Below are positions 7,187 to 11,120 of a stretch of DNA of 11,120 nucleotides, piece after piece. The notes below the pieces were generated by a model. The model was given only the letters and a program-made list of their open reading frames with translations. It was not told the DNA's origin and did not search any database. The position numbers and the translations under genes are program-made. The stretch covers positions 1 to 11,120 of the forward strand of contig PXAW01000347.1 of the NCBI GenBank assembly GCA_003567055.1. Direction: 5' to 3'. Each line of letters opens with the position of its first letter. Positions within the stretch are counted from its first letter, which is position 1. The DNA is from Hyphomicrobiales bacterium (GTDB taxonomy: Bacteria; Pseudomonadota; Alphaproteobacteria; Rhizobiales; Beijerinckiaceae).

Positions 7187-7225
7187 GGCCCATGGACCCC
7201 TTCACGCCAGCGATCGAATTCAACA

Positions 7226-7263
7226 GGTTCGGCACGGGGTTAACCCCGTGGCATGGCCGAACC
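7226..7263. repeat. Perfect 18-bp palindrome with outer complementary arms
   Basis: CACGGGGTTAACCCCGTG (7233-7250) is a perfect palindrome. Outside it GGTTCGG (7226-7232) pairs with CCGAACC (7257-7263), leaving a 6-base bulge (7251-7256). In total 16 base pairs could form a cruciform or RNA hairpin. No T-run follows on either strand, so it is not a standard intrinsic terminator. It lies 40-77 bases upstream of the AsmA start and could be an operator or a leader structure. Confidence 0.6.
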
Positions 7264-7269
7264 ATGACG

Positions 7270-7294
7270 AAAGCTGGCGCCGCCGTCCAGCTTT
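7270..7294. repeat. Inverted repeat, 8-bp stem and 9-base loop
   Basis: AAAGCTGG (7270-7277) pairs perfectly with CCAGCTTT (7287-7294). On the minus strand the stem ends in TTT and is followed by CGTC, so any terminator activity would be weak. It is the middle one of three consecutive inverted repeats. Confidence 0.45.
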
Positions 7295-7328
7295 GCAGGC
7301 CGGATCGGGTCAGAAAATCGCGGATTTG

Positions 7329-7358
7329 CATTCCGGCGCATTCACGCGCGCCGGAATG
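7329..7358 (-). terminator. Stem-loop after the dehydrogenase gene, terminator-like
   Basis: CATTCCGGCGC (7329-7339) pairs perfectly over 11 bp with GCGCCGGAATG (7348-7358) around an 8-base loop. On the minus strand it begins 5 bases after the dehydrogenase stop. The stem is strong, but the next bases are CAAATCCGCGATTTTC, so the T-run comes about 11 bases late. It may end transcription imperfectly or protect the 3' end of the mRNA. Confidence 0.5.
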
Positions 7359-7363
7359 GCGCC

Positions 7364-8779
7364 TCACCAGGAGACGATCTTGCCGGGATTCATGATATTC
7401 TGCGGGTCGAGAGCATGCTTGATCGCCCGCATCACGGCCAGCGCCTCGGCGCCGTGTTCCGATTCGAGGTATTTCATCTTCATCTGGCCGACACCATGCT
7501 CGCCGGTGCAGGTGCCCTCCATCTCGAGCGCGCGCTCGACGAGGCGCTCGACGAAGCGTTTCGCCTTGGCGATCTCTTCCTCGTTTTCCATGTCGACCAG
7601 CGGCAGCACATGGAAATTGCCGTCGCCGACATGGCCGACGATCGGCGCCATCAGCCCCGCTTCGGCGATGTCGTGCTGCGTCGCCTCGACGCATTCGGCG
7701 AGGCGCGAGATCGGCACGCAGACATCGGTGGAGATGCCCTTGGCGCCCGGTCGCAGGGCCATCGCCGCCCAATAGGCGTCATGGCGAGCCTGCCACAGGC
7801 GGGTGCGCTCCTCCGCCTGCGTCGTCCAGGCGAAGGGGCCGCCGCCAAATTCCTCGGCGATCTCGCCGAAGCGCGCCGCCTGTTCCTTCACGCCCTCTTC
7901 CGAGCCGTGGAATTCGAGGAAGAGCTGCGGGCGCTCCTCCAGCGTCGTCTTGGAATACAGGTTGATGGCGCGCACCTGCATCTCGTCGATGAGCTCGATC
8001 CGCGCCACCGGGATGCCGGACTGGATGGTGATGATCACCGCCTCGCAGGCCGCCGGGATGCTCGGGAACGGGCAGATCCCGCCGGAAATCGCCTCGGGGA
8101 TGCCGTGCAGCTTCAGCGTGATCTCGGTGACGATGCCGAGCGTGCCCTCCGAGCCGACCATCAGCCGGGTGAGATCATAACCGGCGCTCGACTTCTTGGC
8201 GCGGCGCGAGGTCTTGACGATATCGCCGTTGGGCATGACCACGGTGAGCGCGAGCACATTGTCCTTCATCGTGCCGTAGCGCACCGCATTGGTGCCGGAG
8301 GCGCGGGTTCCGACCATGCCGCCCAGCGAGGCATCGGCGCCGGGATCGATCGGGAAGAACAGCCCCATATCGCGCAGATATTCGTTGAGCGCCTTGCGCG
8401 TGACACCCGGCTGCACCACGCAGTCGAGATCCTCGGCATGGACGGCGAGCACGGCGTTCATCCGGCTGGTATCGATCGAGACGCCGCCATAGGGCGCATT
8501 GGTGTGCCCCTCGAAGGAGGTGCCGGTGCCGAAGGGGATGACGGGGACGTCATGCTGCGCGCACAGCTTCACGACCTGCGAGACTTCCTCGGTGCTCTCG
8601 GCAAAGACGACGATGTCGGGAGCCTGGTTCTCGACCCAGGTCAGCGTGTTGGCGTGCTGCTCGCGCACCGCCTGCGCAGTCGAGACGCGCTCGCCCATGA
8701 GATCCTTCAGCGCCTGCGTCATCGTTGCGAGCGTGGCGGCGTCGGGGCGCTTGCGCGCGTCGTTGCGGATCATGTCCAT
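7364..8779 (-). CDS. FAD-linked oxidoreductase, D-lactate dehydrogenase (cytochrome)/GlcD type
   Basis: This complete 471-residue flavoenzyme belongs to the PCMH/VAO family. The FAD-binding half carries PVIPFGTGTSFEGHT (79-93) and then the PGADASLGGMVGTRASGTNAVRYG block (146-169), which wraps the flavin. The C-terminal half has GHVGDGNFH (382-390), whose histidines bind the metal in D-2-hydroxyacid dehydrogenases, then CTGEHGVG (424-431) and the terminal MNPGKI motif. The length and the absence of an Fe-S module fit D-lactate dehydrogenase (cytochrome) or a single-chain D-2-hydroxyacid dehydrogenase; the GlcE and GlcF partners of glycolate oxidase are not adjacent. The reaction would oxidise D-lactate to pyruvate and pass electrons to cytochrome c or quinone. 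No signal peptide is seen. The ATG at 8779 has a modest GGAAA before it; the ATG at 8773 is an alternative. The exact substrate is uncertain. Confidence 0.93.
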   Translation of the reverse strand: MDMIRNDARKRPDAATLATMTQALKDLMGERVSTAQAVREQHANTLTWVENQAPDIVVFAESTEEVSQVVKLCAQHDVPVIPFGTGTSFEGHTNAPYGGVSIDTSRMNAVLAVHAEDLDCVVQPGVTRKALNEYLRDMGLFFPIDPGADASLGGMVGTRASGTNAVRYGTMKDNVLALTVVMPNGDIVKTSRRAKKSSAGYDLTRLMVGSEGTLGIVTEITLKLHGIPEAISGGICPFPSIPAACEAVIITIQSGIPVARIELIDEMQVRAINLYSKTTLEERPQLFLEFHGSEEGVKEQAARFGEIAEEFGGGPFAWTTQAEERTRLWQARHDAYWAAMALRPGAKGISTDVCVPISRLAECVEATQHDIAEAGLMAPIVGHVGDGNFHVLPLVDMENEEEIAKAKRFVERLVERALEMEGTCTGEHGVGQMKMKYLESEHGAEALAVMRAIKHALDPQNIMNPGKIVSW

Positions 8780-8977
8780 CGTTTCCGGCCCTGTCGATTA
8801 TCGGTTTCTTCGCTTCGTCTCTATCAGAACTCAGGCCCCGGCGCACGCGCCGAAACCGCGCATCCTTCCCGCTCCGGTCTGGGAAAATCGCGCTGCGCGG
8901 GCCGGCTGGCGACGATGCCCCCGGCGCCGTTGCGGATTTCCCATGGTGCGGCGCGCTGCTTCGTGGTCAATAGCCTT
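8780..8977. promoter_or_regulatory. Divergent intergenic region between the dehydrogenase and azlC
   Basis: This 198-base region separates divergent genes and should hold both promoters. I see no convincing -35/-10 pair, operator palindrome or small gene. The azlC reading frame stays open leftward through it and far into the dehydrogenase antisense strand, which is a GC-bias effect and not a longer azlC. Confidence 0.4.
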
Positions 8978-9739
8978 ATGGACGAGCGAGCGAACGGCGA
9001 CGAGCGGCGCGATGGCGAGGATGCGAGCGGCAGCGCGCCGTCGCCGGGGCCCTCCCCCGTCCTGCGCGGCATCCGCGACGCGCTGGTGCTGCCGGCCTGG
9101 ATCGTCGGCTTCTCGCTTCTGGGCGTCGGATCGCTCGCGCAGGATGTCGGATTTCCCTTCCTCGCAGCCGTCCTCTCGACGCTCCTGATGTGGGCCGCGC
9201 CTGCGCAGGTGATCCTGTTCGGCGGGATCGCCGGCGGGACGGCGCTGCCGCTGGTCGCGGTGGCTGTTTCGCTCTCCTCGATCCGCCTTCTGCCCATGAC
9301 GGTCTCGATGATGCCGATGCTGCGCCGGCCCGGGCAGAGCCTGCTCACACAGCTCTTTGTGGCGCATTACGTTGCGGTCACCGTCTGGGTCGAGAGCAAC
9401 CGGCGCATGCCGACCATGCCGCCGCAGGAGCGCTTCGGCTACTATCTCGGCTTCGCCAATGCCTGCCTCATGGTGGCGACGACGATGACCGGAATCGGCT
9501 TTCTCCTGAGCGCCGCAGTGCCGCCCTTTCTCGCCGCCGGCCTGCTCTTTCTGACGCCGCTGTTCTTCACCATCGCGCTGATCGCCGGTGCGCGCACGCT
9601 GCTCGACCAGTCCGCACTCGTCCTCGGCGCAGCGCTCGCGCCGCTGTTCACGCTGCTGGTGGGACCGGATTTCGATCTGCTCGCCACCGGCCTCGTCGGC
9701 GGCACGCTCGCCTGGCTGATCGGACGGGGGCGGCGATGA
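8978..9739 (+). CDS. azlC: AzlC-family branched-chain amino acid exporter, large subunit
   Basis: This protein of 253 residues is a polytopic inner-membrane protein. After a hydrophilic N-tail of about 28 residues comes GIRDALVLPAWIVGFSLLG and then a run of hydrophobic segments. WAAPAQVILFGGIAGG corresponds to the conserved AzlC block usually reading F-AG-AQF, and SIRLLPMTVSMMP to the NLRHLLMG-like block. AzlC (YgaZ in E. coli) pairs with small AzlD (YgaH) to export branched-chain amino acids. The pairing here supports the call, because an azlD-like gene overlaps its stop by 4 bases. The ATG at 8978 is chosen because it is the first in-frame ATG shortly before the conserved domain. It has no clear Shine-Dalgarno, and a GTG at 8963 is an alternative. 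The transported compound is inferred from the family only. Confidence 0.87.
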   Translation: MDERANGDERRDGEDASGSAPSPGPSPVLRGIRDALVLPAWIVGFSLLGVGSLAQDVGFPFLAAVLSTLLMWAAPAQVILFGGIAGGTALPLVAVAVSLSSIRLLPMTVSMMPMLRRPGQSLLTQLFVAHYVAVTVWVESNRRMPTMPPQERFGYYLGFANACLMVATTMTGIGFLLSAAVPPFLAAGLLFLTPLFFTIALIAGARTLLDQSALVLGAALAPLFTLLVGPDFDLLATGLVGGTLAWLIGRGRR

Positions 9740-10092
9740 CGACCTGGGAGATCACCATCGCACCGCTATGGCCGTATCTCGTGCTGATCCTTGTCGGATT
9801 TCTGCCGAGCGAGATCTGGCGGGCGCTCGGGGTGGTCGTCTCGCGCGGGCTCGATGAACGCTCGGAGATCATCGTCTGGGTCCGCGCCGTCGCGACCACG
9901 CTGCTGGCCGCCGTCGTGATGAAGCTTTTGCTGACGCCGACCGGCGCGCTCGCCGCAGCGCCCCTGATCGCGCGCTTCGGCGCGGTTCTCGTCGGGATCG
10001 GGGTGTACTTTCTCGCCCGGCGCTCCGTCATTGCCGGGGTCATTGCAGGCGAATTGATATTAATTTCTATTACGTATTTCGCATTTGCGTAA
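9736..10092 (+). CDS. azlD: AzlD-family branched-chain amino acid exporter, small subunit
   Basis: This protein of 118 residues has about four hydrophobic segments: WPYLVLILVGFLP, an Ala/Val/Leu-rich stretch from RAVATTLLAAVVMKLLL, RFGAVLVGIGVYFLA and VIAGVIAGELILISITYFAFA. Size and topology fit AzlD, the small partner needed for AzlC export. Its ATG overlaps the azlC stop (ATGA at 9736-9739), so the two are almost surely one transcription unit with coupled translation. The G-rich GGACGGGGGCGGCG before the start can serve as the ribosome-binding site. The assignment rests on size, hydrophobicity and position next to azlC; AzlD proteins share few fixed residues. Confidence 0.82.
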   Translation: MTTWEITIAPLWPYLVLILVGFLPSEIWRALGVVVSRGLDERSEIIVWVRAVATTLLAAVVMKLLLTPTGALAAAPLIARFGAVLVGIGVYFLARRSVIAGVIAGELILISITYFAFA

Positions 10093-10242
10093 CCAAAGCT
10101 GCGCAACAAAATGTAACTTGGTGTGCAAATTTAGATCATGACTTGCCGAAATTCCGTCGCAGTGTTAACTTTCTATTTTACTCCAGAACAATTGTCGCCC
10201 CACACGTATAGTTTGGCAGCGGCTATTGCAGAGGAGGGATCG
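10093..10242 (+). promoter_or_regulatory. AT-rich leader and promoter region of the small membrane protein gene
   Basis: This stretch is visibly richer in A and T than its surroundings, as promoters are in this genome. It carries a -10-like TATAGT (10207-10212), 31 bases before the start, but I found no well-spaced -35 element. No intrinsic terminator for azlCD was found. An in-frame ATG at 10138 would lengthen the next gene by 35 residues, but it lacks a ribosome-binding site. Confidence 0.4.
10232..10237 (+). promoter_or_regulatory. Strong ribosome-binding site that sets the small protein start
   Basis: AGGAGG at 10232-10237 lies 5 bases before the ATG at 10243. It is a full Shine-Dalgarno match and decides the start in favour of 10243 over the in-frame ATG at 10138. 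Confidence 0.85.
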
Positions 10243-10701
10243 ATGAAACACGAGGGTATTGATCAACTCCATAGCGTTGCACATGTCGCGTCGCACCGCC
10301 CGCGGGAAATGCTGACCCGCCGTGAACGCCTCGAGCGCTGGGCGGCCTTGCTCGAGCGTCGTCCGAATACGGAATTTGCGCCTTTTCCCGAGGATTACGA
10401 AGCGCCGTTCGATGCGCGCAGCCGCCTGCGGTATCAGGCGTCACCCATGGAAATCGCCCATGCGGACCCGCTGTTGCGGGCGCAGGGGCTCGCCGGAGAC
10501 GGCCTCGGCGACGCCGTCGCCTTCTTCGGGCTCAGCGAGGATGACGCGTTGTATGTCCTCGACAATATCCGGCTGGACGGGCAAAGCCTCGCGCGGCGCC
10601 TGCGTGCGATCGCGGCAAAGCGCGACCGCACCATGCTGGCGGCGGGGCTCGCGACGGCAGGTGTCGCCGCGGTACCGTTTCTGGCCTTCATTTTCGGCTG
10701 A
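10243..10701 (+). CDS. Small protein of unknown function with C-terminal membrane anchor
   Basis: This protein of 152 residues does not match a family I can name. Residues 1-22 are polar and His-rich. Then comes LTRRERLERWAALLERRP (24-41), a charged helix that recalls an alphaproteobacterial family of uncharacterised proteins, then SPMEIAHADPLLRAQGLAGDGLGDAVAFFGLSEDDA (67-102). The basic stretch RRLRAIAAKRDR (118-129) leads into one hydrophobic segment (131-151) that ends the protein. This is the layout of a tail-anchored membrane protein, with most of it in the cytoplasm by the positive-inside rule. A strong Shine-Dalgarno supports expression. It is convergent with gpmA, with 24 bases between the stops. 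The separate upstream region suggests its own promoter. No catalytic motif is visible. Confidence 0.82.
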   Translation: MKHEGIDQLHSVAHVASHRPREMLTRRERLERWAALLERRPNTEFAPFPEDYEAPFDARSRLRYQASPMEIAHADPLLRAQGLAGDGLGDAVAFFGLSEDDALYVLDNIRLDGQSLARRLRAIAAKRDRTMLAAGLATAGVAAVPFLAFIFG

Positions 10702-10725
10702 AGGCCGCGCAGCCGGGCTTTCGGG

Positions 10726-11120
10726 TCAGCCTTCGAGGATCTCGCGGTTCGCCACCGTGGTATCGGCATTGAGGCGGTAGACCATCGGAATGCCGGTGCC
10801 GAGTTCGAGGCTCGGGATCGTTTCCGGCGTATAGCCGTCGAGCACCATGATCAGCGCACGCAGGCTGTTGCCGTGAGCGGAGACGATGACGCGCTCGCCA
10901 CGCATCACACGCGGCTGGATCTCGCGGATGTAATAGGGCAGCACACGGGCGACCGTGTCGCGCAGGCTCTCGCCGCCGGGCGGCTGCACGTCGTAGGAGC
11001 GGCGCCAGATATGGACCTGCTCCTCGCCCCATTTCGCGCGCGCATCGTCCTTGTTCAGCCCCGCGAGATCGCCGTAATCGCGCTCGTTGAGCGCCTGATC
11101 ACGGATGGTCTCGAGATCGG
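10726..11120 (-). CDS. gpmA: 2,3-bisphosphoglycerate-dependent phosphoglycerate mutase, C-terminal part
   Basis: Partial gene: 130 residues up to the stop are visible and the start lies beyond the right edge. Blocks include [52 protein letters not shown] and [12 protein letters not shown]. These are diagnostic of cofactor-dependent phosphoglycerate mutase. The Glu in the NERDYG block is the usual proton donor/acceptor and the His in SAHGNS is the second active-site histidine. The phosphorylated His of the N-terminal RHG motif is outside the window. The enzyme interconverts 3- and 2-phosphoglycerate in glycolysis and gluconeogenesis in the cytosol. The C-terminus ends soon after [17 protein letters not shown], as in the shorter alphaproteobacterial form. 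The identification is secure. Confidence 0.95.
   Translation of the reverse strand, partial: DLETIRDQALNERDYGDLAGLNKDDARAKWGEEQVHIWRRSYDVQPPGGESLRDTVARVLPYYIREIQPRVMRGERVIVSAHGNSLRALIMVLDGYTPETIPSLELGTGIPMVYRLNADTTVANREILEG

Larger units (their letters stand above)
7187..7363. promoter_or_regulatory. Spacer between the dehydrogenase and AsmA genes with three inverted repeats
   Basis: No protein gene is seen in these 177 bases. The spacer lies downstream of the dehydrogenase stop and upstream of the AsmA start on the minus strand, so it should hold the end of one transcript and perhaps the promoter of the next. Its three inverted repeats are listed separately. On the minus strand a 4-codon ORF (ATG at 7193, stop TGA at 7181-7179) overlaps the AsmA TTG start in another frame. 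Confidence 0.5.

Noticed and set aside
7415..9739. A 774-residue open frame on the plus strand running antisense through the dehydrogenase into azlC
   Set aside because: Only the last 253 residues look like a protein (AzlC). The upstream part is antisense to a clear flavoenzyme gene, is rich in Arg, Asp, Gly and His, and reflects GC-biased third positions.
10138..10242. Upstream in-frame ATG at 10138 for the small membrane protein
   Set aside because: It has no ribosome-binding site and lies in an AT-rich promoter-like stretch; AGGAGG before 10243 decides the start.

Overview
The window looks like ordinary chromosomal DNA of a GC-rich alphaproteobacterium, most likely Hyphomicrobiales (Rhizobiales). 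The reasons are high GC with G/C-biased third codon positions, Irr-type iron-control boxes upstream of a suf/isc-like cysteine desulfurase, an AsmA-like protein with a long C-terminal Ala/Glu/Arg helix, and a GpmA close to the alphaproteobacterial type. I see no tRNA, rRNA, insertion sequence, prophage gene or CRISPR array. Coding density is high, and almost all other long ORFs are antisense shadows of the genes listed.

Layout, left to right. (1) 1-240, minus: 5' end of a cysteine desulfurase gene, running off the left edge and probably the first gene of a suf-type Fe-S assembly operon. (2) 241-596: divergent control region with one perfect and one near-perfect Irr box side by side (393-426), a 7-bp hairpin at 490-507, and a possible 8-residue leader peptide overlapping the cysteine desulfurase start. 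(3) 597-1379, plus: alpha/beta hydrolase with an intact Ser-Asp-His triad. (4) 1420-1457: strong rho-independent terminator between convergent genes, followed by a 16-bp tandem repeat. (5) 1496-3199, minus: methyl-accepting chemotaxis protein with a Cache-type sensor. (6) 3380-7186, minus: 1268-residue AsmA-family envelope protein with a long C-terminal charged helix and a TTG start. (7) 7187-7363: spacer holding three successive inverted repeats. (8) 7364-8779, minus: FAD-linked D-lactate dehydrogenase/glycolate-oxidase-type enzyme. (9) 8978-10092, plus: azlC-azlD branched-chain amino-acid exporter pair with overlapping stop and start codons. (10) 10243-10701, plus: small protein of unknown function with a predicted C-terminal membrane anchor. 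(11) 10726-11120, minus: 3' end of gpmA, running off the right edge.

The genes do not form one pathway. The clearest regulatory unit is the left divergent promoter, where iron status sensed through Irr probably controls Fe-S cluster assembly and possibly the hydrolase. I found no convincing undescribed multi-gene system. The items most worth a second look are the tandem Irr boxes, the possible translationally coupled leader peptide, the inverted-repeat cluster upstream of the AsmA gene, and the small predicted tail-anchored protein.
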